A DNA stretch of 41,339 nucleotides from JBFILW01 sp041612005 (lineage in GTDB: Bacteria; Gemmatimonadota; Gemmatimonadetes; Palauibacterales; Palauibacteraceae). The stretch spans positions 1 through 41,339 of the forward strand of contig JBFILW010000003.1 of NCBI GenBank assembly GCA_041612005.1. Direction: 5' to 3'. The stretch's first letter is position 1. Each line of letters opens with the position of its first letter. This document shows, in pieces, positions 1-8,978 of this stretch. The position numbers were made by a program, and so were the translations under genes. Under the pieces are notes generated by a model. It made no database searches. It saw nothing but the letters and a program-made list of their open reading frames with translations, and was not told where the DNA came from.

Positions 1-81
1 CACGCCGCCGAGACCTGGAGCACGGTACGCTCGCACGCGGGCGTCCGTTCGGCAGAGGCGATTGCCGAGGCACGGACATGA
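1..81 (+). CDS. C-terminal end of an unidentified protein (5' truncated by window edge)
   Basis: An open frame enters from the left edge and stops at the TGA at 79-81, giving about 26 visible residues ending IAEART. The stop overlaps the merT start codon in an ATGA arrangement, so it is probably the preceding gene of the mer operon and translationally coupled to merT. No motif is visible in the fragment; a metal-responsive regulator would be usual here but nothing in the residues proves it. Confidence 0.4.
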   Translation, partial: HAAETWSTVRSHAGVRSAEAIAEART

Positions 82-485
82 GCCGTTCGACGCAGACCGT
101 CGCACCCGTTGACACGAAGCCCGCACCGGTCCGGCGCGGGACGTTCCTGACCACCAGCCGGTCGCTGGGTCTCGGACTGCTCGCAGGCATCGGGGCGTCG
201 CTGTGCTGCCTGCCCATCCTGCTCCTGCTCGCGGGCGCGGGTGGCGCGTGGATGGGCACGCTGACGGCGATGGAGCCCTACCGGCCGTACCTCATGGGAC
301 TCACCGCCGTCTTCCTGGGGCTTGGGTTCAGGAAGCTCTACGTCCTGCCGCGGGCCTGCGCCGCCGACGAGGCGTGCGGCGCGCCACGGACGCTTCGCCG
401 GCAGCGGGCGCTCTTCTGGGTGATCACGGCCGTGGTGGTGGTGCTGATCGGGATCCCCTGGTACGCGCCCTTTCTTGTCGGCTGA
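78..485 (+). CDS. merT: Mercuric ion transport protein MerT
   Basis: Inner-membrane mercury importer that takes Hg(II) from the periplasm (normally from MerP) and delivers it to cytoplasmic mercuric reductase. The 135-residue protein has the vicinal cysteine pair C43-C44 in the first membrane segment (SLCCLPILLLL), the conserved stretch TLTAMEPYRPYLMG leading into the second segment, the second cysteine pair C94/C100 in the cytoplasmic loop and a third hydrophobic segment at 111-130. It is slightly longer than typical MerT (about 116) because of a polar N-terminal extension. The start overlaps the upstream stop and a merC-like gene follows 23 bases downstream, so this is an operon. No merP or merA lies in the visible part, so the rest of the operon must be upstream or elsewhere. 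Confidence 0.9.
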   Translation: MSRSTQTVAPVDTKPAPVRRGTFLTTSRSLGLGLLAGIGASLCCLPILLLLAGAGGAWMGTLTAMEPYRPYLMGLTAVFLGLGFRKLYVLPRACAADEACGAPRTLRRQRALFWVITAVVVVLIGIPWYAPFLVG

Positions 486-508
486 GCGAACGCCGGAGGC
501 AGGCATAG

Positions 509-877
509 ATGCTCAGACAGATTGGCGGCACGACCGGGGCGGCGATCGCAGGCGCCTGCTGCCTCGGCTTCGCGCCCCTGCTGGCGGCCCTGAGCGCGGT
601 AGGTGCAGGCTTCCTGATCCGCGATGCCATACTCGTGCCGCTGTTCGTGCTCTTTCTCGCGTTCACGCTGTGGTCGCTGTGGAGCTCGCGAATGGAGCAT
701 CACCGGTCCGGCCCCTTCTACCTGGGGCTTGGCGGCGCCCTCGTCGCATTCGCGGCGCTGTGGGTCTTCGTTCCGCTCGCCTATGGCGGGCTCGCGGCGT
801 TCATCGGTGCTTCGATCTGGGACATCGTGGCTCTACGCCAGACTCGCGCGCCTGCGGAGATGGCCGAGGCAGGCTGA
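509..877 (+). CDS. merC: MerC-type mercury transport membrane protein
   Basis: Small four-helix inner-membrane protein, probably an auxiliary mercury importer. The 122 residues contain the vicinal cysteine pair C17-C18 in the first helix and a C-terminal helix with the MerC-like pattern GLAAFIGASIWDIV. The second cysteine pair found near the C terminus of classical MerC is absent, so this is a divergent or short MerC relative. A GGAGG ribosome-binding site lies about 10 bases before the ATG. It directly follows merT and is probably the last gene of the operon, since the next gene is on the other strand 200 bases further on. The family call is firmer than the exact subtype (MerC versus another MerT/MerF-like protein). 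Confidence 0.75.
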   Translation: MLRQIGGTTGAAIAGACCLGFAPLLAALSAVGAGFLIRDAILVPLFVLFLAFTLWSLWSSRMEHHRSGPFYLGLGGALVAFAALWVFVPLAYGGLAAFIGASIWDIVALRQTRAPAEMAEAG

Positions 878-1076
878 TGACAAGGCAGCCGTGAACGCGC
901 GAGTCGTGAGTCAGGCCCTGGATCCGGAAGTACGCAAACTGTCGCCGAGAAATCGGGCGTTCGCGAGCGACGCCCGCCCGATCGCGCTTCGTGCGAACGG
1001 TGATGCCGGGTCGCAGCCGGCGCCTGCGTCGTATCGAGGAGTCCGGGTGCTCACCTGCATGGGTCCGCTCGCCGCG

Positions 1077-2396
1077 TCAGTTCGTCATCAGGCTCGGCAG
1101 CCAGGTGATGATCCCGGGGAAGACCATGCACAGAATCAGGCCGACGAGCTGCAGGACGACGAACGGAAGGGCGGACTTGTAGATGTCCATCATGGTCACG
1201 CCCGGCGGCACGACAGCCTTCATGTAGAAGAGATTGAATCCGAACGGGGGCGTCAGGAAAGCCATCTCCATGTTGATCACGAAAAGCAGGGCGAACCACA
1301 GCGGATCGAAGCCAAGCGAGGTGACCACCGGGAAGAAGATGGGAGTGGTCAGCAGGACGATTCCCGTCGGGTCGAAGAACATCCCGAGCACGAAGAAGAT
1401 CGCCTGCATCGAGATGATCGGCCACCAGCCCTCGCCGACCCCGGCGATCAGGCCGGCGATGAGGGTCGACGCTCCCGTCACCGCGTAGAGCGCGGTGAAG
1501 ATGGATGCAGCGAACACGATCCAGATGACCATCGCGCTCAGGCGCAAGCAGACGAACAGCGCGGAGCTGAAGTTCTCCCAGCTCAGCTTGCGCTTGACCG
1601 CTGCGCTCACGATGGCGCCGAAGGCACCGATTGCCGAGGCCTCGCTCGGCGTTGCGAGCCCCATGAACATGGACCCCATGACGGCGAGGATGAGGCAGAT
1701 CGGCAACATCAGAGCACCCAGCAGCCGCAGTCTCTGGCGCAGCGGCAGCCGCTCCTCGGCGGGCACCCCCGGCCCCAGGTCCTTCTGGAAGTGGCAGCGG
1801 ATCAGGATGTAGGCGATGAACAGGCCGCTCAGCAGCAGGCCCGGCAGGATGCCGGCGATGAACATCTGACCGACCGACAACCTGGCGAACAGGGCGAGGA
1901 TGATCATCAGCACGCTCGGCGGAATCAGGATGCCGAGCGCACCGCCAGCGCAGATGCAGCCGATCGCGATATCCTTCTTGTAACCCCGCTTGAGCATCGA
2001 AGGCAGCGCCAGCAACCCCATCGACGTGGTCGCGGCTCCGCTGATGCCCACCATTGCCGAGAACAGCGTGCAGATGAGCACCGTACCGGCCGCCAGCCCA
2101 CCCCTGAGACCACCCATCCAGTGGTACATCAGCTCGTACAGATCTTCGGCGATGCCACATCGTTGCAGCATCGCTCCCATGAATATGAACATCGGCACCG
2201 CAACCAGCAGGAACATGTCCATCGCCATGTAGGTGCGGTTCGCCAGGATGGGGAGCGCGTGCGGCCCCCAGAGCAGGATGATGAACAGCGTGGCCACACC
2301 GCCGAGCGCGAACACCAGCGGCAATCCGGACAGCAGCAGGATGATCAGGCTGCCGAACAGGATGACCGTCAGCCAGCCGGGGCCAAGTTCCATCAT
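1077..2396 (-). CDS. dctM: TRAP transporter large permease subunit DctM
   Basis: The ion-coupled transmembrane channel of a tripartite ATP-independent periplasmic (TRAP) transporter, which moves organic acids using the sodium or proton gradient. The 439-residue protein is hydrophobic throughout with about 11-12 predicted helices. It shows family signatures such as SGAATTSMGLLALPSML, CAGGALGILIPPS and MFFDPTGIVLLTTPIFFP. The start is supported by AAGGAG seven bases upstream. It is the third gene of dctP-dctQ-dctM, 86 bases after dctQ. Length is normal for DctM. The substrate cannot be read from this subunit. Confidence 0.95.
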   Translation of the reverse strand: MMELGPGWLTVILFGSLIILLLSGLPLVFALGGVATLFIILLWGPHALPILANRTYMAMDMFLLVAVPMFIFMGAMLQRCGIAEDLYELMYHWMGGLRGGLAAGTVLICTLFSAMVGISGAATTSMGLLALPSMLKRGYKKDIAIGCICAGGALGILIPPSVLMIILALFARLSVGQMFIAGILPGLLLSGLFIAYILIRCHFQKDLGPGVPAEERLPLRQRLRLLGALMLPICLILAVMGSMFMGLATPSEASAIGAFGAIVSAAVKRKLSWENFSSALFVCLRLSAMVIWIVFAASIFTALYAVTGASTLIAGLIAGVGEGWWPIISMQAIFFVLGMFFDPTGIVLLTTPIFFPVVTSLGFDPLWFALLFVINMEMAFLTPPFGFNLFYMKAVVPPGVTMMDIYKSALPFVVLQLVGLILCMVFPGIITWLPSLMTN

Positions 2397-2482
2397 GCGC
2401 GTACTCCTTCGCGGGCGATTTGATGTCGGACGAGGTGCAAAGCCCCGACAGGGACGTCACTCCTGCAGGCAGACCTTGCCGG

Positions 2483-3016
2483 CTAGCGGATCCTCTCCCG
2501 TACCGGAAAGACGTGCTCACCGTTGATCACGATCAGCACGTCGCGAATGAGCTTGGCCAGCGCCTGCAACATGAACAGGAAGCAACCGACCGGAACGGTG
2601 GTGCGTAGCGGGTAGTACGCTGGCGCCCAGTGTGACATCGTGGTCTCGCCGATCTGCCAGGAGTTGATGGTGATCTTCAGCGATTCCCAGAACAGCACAC
2701 CGAGGAACAGGAAAACGAAGGCCGAGGTGATGATGTCGAGGATGGCGCGCCCGCGAGGTGACAGCCTTCCCCAGATGATGTCCACGTTCACGTGGCCGTC
2801 GGCCAGGTGCGTGTACGCACCGCCGAGCACGATGTAGCTTCCGTACAGGAACAGCGAGATCTCGTAGGCCCAGAGCGAGGGCTGATTGAAGAAGTACCTC
2901 ATCACGATCTCCCAGATCATGATGAAGAGCATCGGGCACATCAGAAACGCGACCAGCCAGCCAATCCTGGCGTTCACGAAGTCCGTGTAGCGCAGGAAGT
3001 ATTCGATCGCCTTCAC
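2483..3016 (-). CDS. dctQ: TRAP transporter small permease subunit DctQ
   Basis: Four-helix membrane subunit that pairs with DctM in the TRAP permease. The 177-residue protein has the usual DctQ features: an amphipathic N terminus, the segment MLFIMIWEIVMRYFFN, then WAYEISLFLYGSYIVLGGAY with the conserved Glu, and the HVNVDI motif. A purine-rich GGGGAGGGGG precedes the ATG. It lies between dctP (207 bases upstream, with a strong hairpin in the gap) and dctM. Length and order are typical. Confidence 0.93.
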   Translation of the reverse strand: MKAIEYFLRYTDFVNARIGWLVAFLMCPMLFIMIWEIVMRYFFNQPSLWAYEISLFLYGSYIVLGGAYTHLADGHVNVDIIWGRLSPRGRAILDIITSAFVFLFLGVLFWESLKITINSWQIGETTMSHWAPAYYPLRTTVPVGCFLFMLQALAKLIRDVLIVINGEHVFPVRERIR

Positions 3017-3165
3017 GGCCCCCTCCCCGTCGCCGCCGGCCGAGCCTGCGTACGACTACGGCTTGCGCGTGCTTCCTTGCTATCGCTGCAGGGCAACCGG
3101 TCTACCTCCGCAGGGCGCTTGCGGCACGCGCTGCCCGCGGCCGCTGCCCGCGGGGCAGGAGGAAT

Positions 3166-3198
3166 GCGCGCGGCGCCGCATGGCTCGGTGCCGCGCGC
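3166..3198 (-). terminator. Strong hairpin between dctP and dctQ (attenuator or mRNA stabiliser)
   Basis: Bases 3166-3174 and 3190-3198 are perfect inverse complements (GCGCGGC core). Three more pairs including one G-U extend the stem to 12 pairs around a 9-base loop. It begins 26 bases after the dctP stop on the transcribed strand and has no clear T-run. Such structures after binding-protein genes often protect the upstream message or partly stop transcription, giving more DctP than permease. That role is inferred; the inverted repeat is directly visible. Confidence 0.6.
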
Positions 3199-3223
3199 AG
3201 GTCCCCCGGTCCGATGGTCGATG

Positions 3224-4378
3224 TCAGACCGGCAGCTGCTTCGGCCCGTAATAGTCCTTGTAGAGCTGCCTGGCCTCTGTGTAGATATCGATGACCTTGT
3301 CGATGTGCGGGATCTTGCCGCGCATGCCGACGAACCGGTTCCAGCACCACTCGGCGGCCTTGTTCAGCTCCCCCTGGGGCATGATCATCGTCTCCATGCC
3401 ACCGTCGGCAAGCGCCTTGCGCCCGCGTGCATCGGTGGGGATGGTGAGCGCGGCGATGTCGAGGTTGTGCACGCGCGCCGCCGACAGCATCACTTCCTGC
3501 AAATCTTCGGGCATCTCGTTGAAGGTGCGAAGATTCATGATGATCTCGCAGACGTCGTACGGCACCACCGATGGATTGATGTAGTACTTGCACACCTCGT
3601 TCAGCTTCATGCCGGCCCACGCATCGGGAGCGCCGAATGCGGCTGCATCCAGGATCTTGGTCTGGATGGCGGTGTAGATCTCGCCGCCCGGCACGGTGAC
3701 GATGGACGCCCCGTTGTGCACCAGCCAGTCGGCCCAGATGCCGAAGGCACGCACCTTCATGCCCTCGAAATCTGAATACTTGTTGATCGGCCGGGTGGAT
3801 ACCATGCTGCCCCACTCGTCGGAGCACTCGTAGGTCAGGTGCATCACGCCGTGCGGTGCGTACGCTTCGCGCCACAGCTCCTTGATGCCCATGTACTGGT
3901 ACACGTACTCGTAGAATTCGAGATTCTGGAACGGGAAGAACGGTACCGCCCACAGATACTCCCCGACGGGCACGATGCCGCGGTGGTAGACCGAGGAGGT
4001 GATCGCGACGTCCGCCACGCCCGAGCCGACGCCGCGGAAGGTCTCGCCGATGCCGAGCAGCACCTCGGCGTCGAAGTTCGTCATCTGGATGCGGCCGCCG
4101 GACATCCTGTTCACGCGCTCCACGAACAGCTTCGCGGCCCGATCCTGGGACTGGATTCCGATACCGGTCCAGTTGCTCTGCAACTTGAGCCGCCAGACCT
4201 TGTCCTGTGCGCGTACGATGGCGGGAAAGCCCAGCGCGGCACCACCGACGCCGGCGGCGCCGGTCTTCAGGTAATCACGGCGGGAGACTTTTTCATTCTT
4301 GCCCGTGCGCGGCCGGACGGTGGCCGCGCTGTCCGCAGCCTGGCCGCGACTGTCCGTGTTGCGCGTACGATCGCTCAT
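3224..4378 (-). CDS. dctP: TRAP transporter periplasmic solute-binding protein DctP
   Basis: Periplasmic receptor that binds an organic acid and hands it to DctQM. I chose the ATG at 4378 (384 residues) because GAGGAG sits just upstream and the N terminus then carries a twin-arginine signal (SRRDYLK at 32-38, hydrophobic run to about 55, cleavage near the VRAQ at 55-58). The open frame continues further upstream, but that part has no signal or family features. The mature domain shows DctP-family features: SGGRIQM near 93, the ITSSVYHRG region and GMKVRAFG with the ligand-contacting Arg at 210. The sequence style resembles the mannitol/chloroaromatic or alpha-keto-acid (TakP-like) branch, so a 2-oxo or other monocarboxylate is a reasonable but unproven substrate. 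First gene of the dctPQM operon. Confidence 0.92.
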   Translation of the reverse strand: MSDRTRNTDSRGQAADSAATVRPRTGKNEKVSRRDYLKTGAAGVGGAALGFPAIVRAQDKVWRLKLQSNWTGIGIQSQDRAAKLFVERVNRMSGGRIQMTNFDAEVLLGIGETFRGVGSGVADVAITSSVYHRGIVPVGEYLWAVPFFPFQNLEFYEYVYQYMGIKELWREAYAPHGVMHLTYECSDEWGSMVSTRPINKYSDFEGMKVRAFGIWADWLVHNGASIVTVPGGEIYTAIQTKILDAAAFGAPDAWAGMKLNEVCKYYINPSVVPYDVCEIIMNLRTFNEMPEDLQEVMLSAARVHNLDIAALTIPTDARGRKALADGGMETMIMPQGELNKAAEWCWNRFVGMRGKIPHIDKVIDIYTEARQLYKDYYGPKQLPV

Positions 4379-4721
4379 GCCGATTCTCCTCTGTTGGCCT
4401 CCATGGGTCGGCGAGTCTTGGACGCTCGCTCGCTCGCGCCGAGCGTACGGGAGCCGTTGACGCGGTGCAAGCAATGCTGCCGTGTCGCGAAACCGCCGGA
4501 AACGGGGCGCATCCAGGGCCCGATCTCGACCGTCGACTTGACCGGCCGCCGCCGGGCGACCACGGTTACTGCACCGGCCGCGTGAACTCCGGCCGTCCCG
4601 TCGTCGACGCGGCGCTGACGCGGCCACCGCAGGCGACGGCCAGTGCTGGCTGTCGATGTTCATGCCAGTGCGCAGCGAGCCGCGCCCGTTCCGGACGTCC
4701 AACGTTGATGGAGATCCCCGC
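4379..4721. promoter_or_regulatory. Divergent intergenic region between dctP and a flavin oxidoreductase gene
   Basis: This 343-base gap separates two divergently transcribed genes, so promoters for both must lie here. The ribosome-binding sites at each end are visible (GAGGAG for dctP, GGAG for the oxidoreductase). I could not pick out convincing -35/-10 boxes or an operator in the GC-rich sequence. Confidence 0.4.
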
Positions 4722-5741
4722 ATGAACCCGAAGCCCCTCGAGCTCTGGCACTTCGGCGTGCCGGCCGTGACCGGCATGGAGGCGGCCGCAGCCCGCTGCG
4801 AGGCGCTGGGCTTCGACGGCCTCACGCTCACCGACTCCCAGAACCTCTCGCCCGACACCTACGTGGCGCTGACCCTCGCAGCGCGCTCTACCACGAGGCT
4901 CATGCTCGGCACCGGCGTCACCAACCCGCTCACGCGCCACGCCGCCGTGACCGCTGGCGCGATGGCGAGCCTGCAGGAGCTCTCCGACGGACGCATGACG
5001 CTGGGGATCGGCCGCGGCGACTCGTCACTGTTCAACATCGGCCACAAGCCCGTCTCGCCCGCCCGCCTCGAGCGCTACGTGGCCGACGTGCAGGCCTACC
5101 TGCGCGGGGAGACTCTCGACGCGGCCGGCTACGAGAGCCGGATCCGCTGGCTTGCGGGATCACGGCGACCGAAGGTGCCCGTGGACGTCGCGGGCACGGG
5201 GCCGAAGGTTCTCGCCATCGGGGCGCGGTTGGCGGACCGTGTGAGCTTCGCCCTCGGATCCGATCCCGAGCGTGTCGCCTGGGGCATCGAGCAGGTACGC
5301 ACCGCAGCGGGGGCGGAACGGGAGATGCCGTCTCTCGGCCTCTACCTGAACGTCTGCGTGCACGACGATCCGGAGCGCGCCGCGGAGCTGGTGCGCCCGG
5401 GAGTGGGTATCTTCGCTCACTTCACCGCCATGCCCGGCGCCACCCGGGACCGGGTCCGGGGCGAGGATCGCGCAGTCTTCGACCGCCTCGGCGACTATGA
5501 CAAGCTCCGCCACGGCCGCGGCGACGCCGCCCACGCCGAGGCCATGCCGCTGAGCTTCATCGAGCGGTTCGCGGTAATCGGGCCTGCCGGCCACTGCATC
5601 GAGAAGCTGGCGACCCTGCGCGACCTGGGGATCGACCGTATGGTCGTCATCGGGCCGCGCCGCGATCACTTCGGTGCCGAGGCGGACGAGGCGCAGCAGC
5701 GGTTTGCGGAGGACGTCATTCCGGCGCTGCGACAGGGGTGA
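4722..5741 (+). CDS. LLM-class (luciferase-like) flavin-dependent oxidoreductase
   Basis: Predicted TIM-barrel oxidoreductase or monooxygenase using FMN or F420. Family signatures are the N-terminal EALGFDGLTLTDS segment, LMLGTGVTNPLTRHAAVTA, then the SLQELSDGRMTLGIGRGDS motif (near 98-116) shared with methylene-tetrahydromethanopterin-reductase-like enzymes, followed by VAGTGPKVLAIGARLADRVS. I chose ATG 4722 (339 residues), preceded by GGAG; the longer open frame adds 22 residues without family similarity. It diverges from dctP, so it may act on the compound the TRAP system imports, but that link is only positional. The substrate cannot be predicted. Confidence 0.85.
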   Translation: MNPKPLELWHFGVPAVTGMEAAAARCEALGFDGLTLTDSQNLSPDTYVALTLAARSTTRLMLGTGVTNPLTRHAAVTAGAMASLQELSDGRMTLGIGRGDSSLFNIGHKPVSPARLERYVADVQAYLRGETLDAAGYESRIRWLAGSRRPKVPVDVAGTGPKVLAIGARLADRVSFALGSDPERVAWGIEQVRTAAGAEREMPSLGLYLNVCVHDDPERAAELVRPGVGIFAHFTAMPGATRDRVRGEDRAVFDRLGDYDKLRHGRGDAAHAEAMPLSFIERFAVIGPAGHCIEKLATLRDLGIDRMVVIGPRRDHFGAEADEAQQRFAEDVIPALRQG

Positions 5742-6389
5742 GCAGCCCCGGGGAATCGCACCCCGAGGCACTCGCAGATCCGGACATGTGCGTCTGCGCT
5801 CACCGGACTCCCATCATCCGGCCGGGCAAGACGCCGGTGCGTGAGCCGCCCGGGCCGGTGACGAGCCACCTGCCCGAGCCAGCCCATGGCCCGCTCGAGG
5901 TACCGACCCTTCGAAGCACTGGTGAAGCGCCGCGTGCTGAACCGGATGGCGGCTCCCGATCTAGCGAAATCCGAGCGGGTTCTGCCGGGTTGATCCGTCC
6001 CGCAGAAGTGGGCGGTGAGAGTGGCCTGGCCGGCGCCGGTCGCAAGCCCCTGCTCTCCCCGGGGCGGGCGCCTCCGTCACCCGCGCCTCCGCGTGCGAGG
6101 GCGCGCGTGACGTGCCGGGTGTGAGTGTGGGCAGCCGCCGGGCGCCACCCGGATGCCAAGTAGCTGTTCCGAGCCACAGATCACGGCCACCGAGGAGGAA
6201 GGCGGGGGTCGGTGGGCCCGTACGCGGCCGGGATGCCGCGTTCGAGCGTTCAGGGATGGATTCACCGCGTGGCCCACCGCTCCCTGCCTTCCTCTGCCCG
6301 GCTCAACGCGTGTAGCGCGGCTCGGAACAGCTAATTAGGATCCTGCAGGTCCGATCCGCTCCAGGCTCGGACGACGGGGGCGGACAATC
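5742..6389. other. Intergenic, no gene recognised
   Basis: About 650 GC-rich bases between the flavin oxidoreductase and the cyclase fusion. Open frames on both strands here have arginine/proline-rich translations typical of non-coding GC-rich DNA and show no domain. The promoter of the downstream fusion gene must be near the right end, where the sequence briefly becomes AT-richer (CTAATTAGGATCC around 6331). Confidence 0.5.
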
Positions 6390-7793
6390 ATGGTCAGGGT
6401 GACTTCCCTTCCGGACCAGGTGGATTTCGAGGTGCAGCCCGGCGAGACCTTGCTCGCGGCCGGGCTCCGCTCGGGGATCGCGTTCGCGCATGCCTGCGGC
6501 GGCCGGGCCAAGTGCTCCACCTGTCGCATCTGGGTGGTCGACGGCCTCGAGACCTGCTCCGAGCGCACCGAGATCGAGGCCTCGATGGCGCAGCGCCTGG
6601 GTTTCACCACCGAGGTCCGGCTTGCCTGCCAGCTCCGTCCGGGGGGGGCGCTGCGCATCCGCCGGCTGGTGCTCGACGAAACCGATCTGTTGATCTGCAG
6701 TCAGCTCGATCGCGCCGCCGCCACGCGCGTGGGCGAGGCAAGGAACGTCACCATCCTGTTCAGTGACGTCTCCGATTCCACCTCCATCTCGCAGCAGCTG
6801 TCACCCTACGACCTGATGTATCTGCTGAACCGTTACTTCGTCCAGGTCGGGGACATCATTGAACGCAACGGGGGATACATCGATCGCTTCATCGGTGACG
6901 GCGTGATGGCCATATTCGGGGTCGGCGACCAGCCGAATGCGCCGCTGCACGGGGTCGACACTGCGCTGCAGATCCTGGCGGCCGCGGATCAGGTCAAGCC
7001 CTACTTCGCGTCCCTGTACGGCGTCGACTTCGACGTCCGGGTCGGGCTGCACTACGGCGAGGCAGTTCTCGGCTCGCTCGGTTCGATCGGCCACGAGCGC
7101 CTCACCGCAATCGGCGACGTGCCCAATGTGGCCAGTCGCATCGAGGCCGCGAACAAGGAGGCGGGCACCCGGCTTCTCATCTCCCAGGCCCTGCACGATC
7201 AGGTGGCGGAGGATGTCGAGGTGGCCGACTTCGTCAGGGTGCTGTTGCGGGGCACCAACGAGCGGATCACCCTGTACGAGATCGCGGGGATCAAGGCAGT
7301 TTCTCGCTCGAAGCTGCTCGCCGAGGAGCCGCGCGAGATCGAGCAGTTCGCGGGCAAGAGGTGGCTTCGCATGTTCGCGGCCGACGAGCTCGCGGTGGAC
7401 GAACGGAGAATCGTGGAGCTGGAAGACCGTGACGTTGTCATCCTGCGCCGGAGCGACGGCTACTTCGCCTTCAACAACGCGTGCCCACATCTGCATCTGC
7501 CGCTGTTCGAACGCAGGATGATGAAAGAGGGGGATCTGGGGAACTTTCCGGGCACGGACACGCCACGGCCGGTCGCCAGCACCGTCACCGGCGACCGCGG
7601 CGTGGTCTGCCGGTGGCACAACAGCTGCTTCGACCTGCAGACCGGGGAGATCCGGGAATGGGCGACGCGACTGCAGGAGGACGGCACCTCGCCCGGCTGG
7701 GAGTTTCTGGGCGACATCTCGAAGAACCGCACGAAGCTGCAGGTCTACGCGTGCCGAGAGCACGATGGTCACCTGTGGGTTGCGCTCGAGTGA
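6390..7793 (+). CDS. Ferredoxin - class III nucleotide cyclase - Rieske fusion protein
   Basis: A 467-residue soluble protein with three domains. Residues 1-95 are a plant-type 2Fe-2S ferredoxin (C36, C42, C45, C80). Residues 115-300 are a class III adenylate/guanylate cyclase with both metal-binding aspartates (FSD126, GD170GVMAIFG) and the transition-state Asn/Arg (IGDVPN246VASR250). Residues 325-467 are a Rieske domain with C365-P-H367 and C407-x2-H410, but with about 39 residues between the two pairs instead of the usual 15-17. Ferredoxin-cyclase fusions are known; the extra Rieske end is unusual. A redox- or oxygen-controlled cyclic nucleotide synthase is inferred. Whether ATP or GTP is the substrate cannot be settled by eye. 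The gene stands alone between two intergenic regions. Confidence 0.9.
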   Translation: MVRVTSLPDQVDFEVQPGETLLAAGLRSGIAFAHACGGRAKCSTCRIWVVDGLETCSERTEIEASMAQRLGFTTEVRLACQLRPGGALRIRRLVLDETDLLICSQLDRAAATRVGEARNVTILFSDVSDSTSISQQLSPYDLMYLLNRYFVQVGDIIERNGGYIDRFIGDGVMAIFGVGDQPNAPLHGVDTALQILAAADQVKPYFASLYGVDFDVRVGLHYGEAVLGSLGSIGHERLTAIGDVPNVASRIEAANKEAGTRLLISQALHDQVAEDVEVADFVRVLLRGTNERITLYEIAGIKAVSRSKLLAEEPREIEQFAGKRWLRMFAADELAVDERRIVELEDRDVVILRRSDGYFAFNNACPHLHLPLFERRMMKEGDLGNFPGTDTPRPVASTVTGDRGVVCRWHNSCFDLQTGEIREWATRLQEDGTSPGWEFLGDISKNRTKLQVYACREHDGHLWVALE

Positions 7794-7820
7794 TCGGGTC
7801 GCGGCCACGGGAGCGGCCAG

Positions 7821-7840
7821 CGGCGGGCCGTCACCCGCCG
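7821..7840. terminator. Hairpin between convergent genes, possible terminator
   Basis: CGGCGGG at 7821-7827 pairs with CCCGCCG at 7834-7840 around a six-base loop, 28 bases after the cyclase stop and between two convergent genes. There is no T-run after it on the plus strand, so intrinsic termination would be weak. Confidence 0.35.
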
Positions 7841-7976
7841 CGAGCGTCCCAGTGGGGCCATGACGCGCGTCGACATCGGGGGCTTTCGTCACCCACGACG
7901 GGCAGTGTCGCGGGAAGCATCGCGCCGCCCGAGCGCGCCGCCCACCGGGTCCTGGTCGAGCTCGAGAGCCCGGGCT

Positions 7977-8978
7977 TCATGCGCGGACCGGTGGCCGGCC
8001 CGGGTCACTGCGGGCCCGATCGGCCCGGCCGGCCCGGCCGCTGCGCCCGCGGGCGGCGCAGCCGGCCAGCGCCGCCACCAGGAGGGCGGCCAAGGGCGGC
8101 TCCGGCAGCGGCGAGGACGCGAGCGGCGTGGCGCGCAGCGCGATCACCGGCTGCGAACCCAGCGACAGGGGATCGCTGAACTCGGTGAAGATCCCCTCCG
8201 CGAAGGCGCCCGGCCCGGTGAGCGTCGTCCTCATGTCGAAGAAGTATCTGATCGCCATGCGCTCGCCGGCGCCCAGGATGCCCAGGTCCAGGGTCTGGAA
8301 CGAGAACGGGATGTCCACGTTGTTGCGGTCGACCTGCGTGGCGCCGATGTCGGCTCCGCGGGTCGTGAAGACCTGGTTGCCGAGGGCGTCGGCCACGAAC
8401 TCGCCGGCCGACCGGAAGCTCGGGCCGGAGAGCGACGGGATGAGCAGGCGGGGGGGCGACTCGATGGGCGCGGTGCCGAGGTTCTCCCCCTCCACCTCGA
8501 GTTGATAGCTCACCTCCGCCCGTCCGGCCTCCATGAGCAGCGAGCCGCCGTCGATGATGAAGCTCGCCTCCACCCGGGCGGGCACGCCGAGGAGGTTCAC
8601 GAACTCGTCGCTGTAGATGGACACCTGCGCGGTCAGCTCGTAGGTCTCGCTGGCCGAGATCCCGCCGGTGAGGGAGGTGCGCAGGCCGACGGCGCCGAAG
8701 CGCCCCGCCGACGCGAGGGCCTGGTAGGTCACGCCGCCGACGGCCGGGTCGGCCGTCGAGTCGCCGATCGTCGCGAGGATGTCCGTGGTGATGTCCGTGG
8801 AGGTCGTGCCCTGCACCTCGGCACCGTCCGAGTTCCCCAGCGGGTCCGGGACGAGGAACACGACGTCGGAGAACACGCCAACCCGCTGGATGAGGAGCGC
8901 CTGCGCCGGCCCGGGGGCGGTGACAGCGAGCAGTAGCGCGAGGAACGCGGGAACCGAACCGGGCAGGAAACGTGTCAT
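7977..8978 (-). CDS. Exported protein with PEP-CTERM-like sorting tail
   Basis: A 333-residue protein with a Sec signal peptide (hydrophobic run at 9-27, cleavage near AQA) and a C-terminal tripartite tail: LPEPP near 289, a hydrophobic helix (LAALLVAALAG) and an arginine-rich end. This is the pattern of PEP-CTERM proteins, which the exosortase/EpsH system processes in organisms that make exopolysaccharide. The tail runs about 20 residues longer than usual after the arginine cluster. The middle is a beta-rich, low-complexity exoprotein with no recognisable enzyme motif. No exosortase gene is in the window. It is convergent with the cyclase fusion gene. Confidence 0.7.
   Translation of the reverse strand: MTRFLPGSVPAFLALLLAVTAPGPAQALLIQRVGVFSDVVFLVPDPLGNSDGAEVQGTTSTDITTDILATIGDSTADPAVGGVTYQALASAGRFGAVGLRTSLTGGISASETYELTAQVSIYSDEFVNLLGVPARVEASFIIDGGSLLMEAGRAEVSYQLEVEGENLGTAPIESPPRLLIPSLSGPSFRSAGEFVADALGNQVFTTRGADIGATQVDRNNVDIPFSFQTLDLGILGAGERMAIRYFFDMRTTLTGPGAFAEGIFTEFSDPLSLGSQPVIALRATPLASSPLPEPPLAALLVAALAGCAARGRSGRAGRADRARSDPGRPPVRA

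Noticed and set aside
624..2423. Long plus-strand open frame opposite dctM
   Set aside because: Composition is His/Gln/Arg/Asp-rich as expected from the antisense of a GC-rich membrane protein gene; the minus strand encodes a clear DctM.
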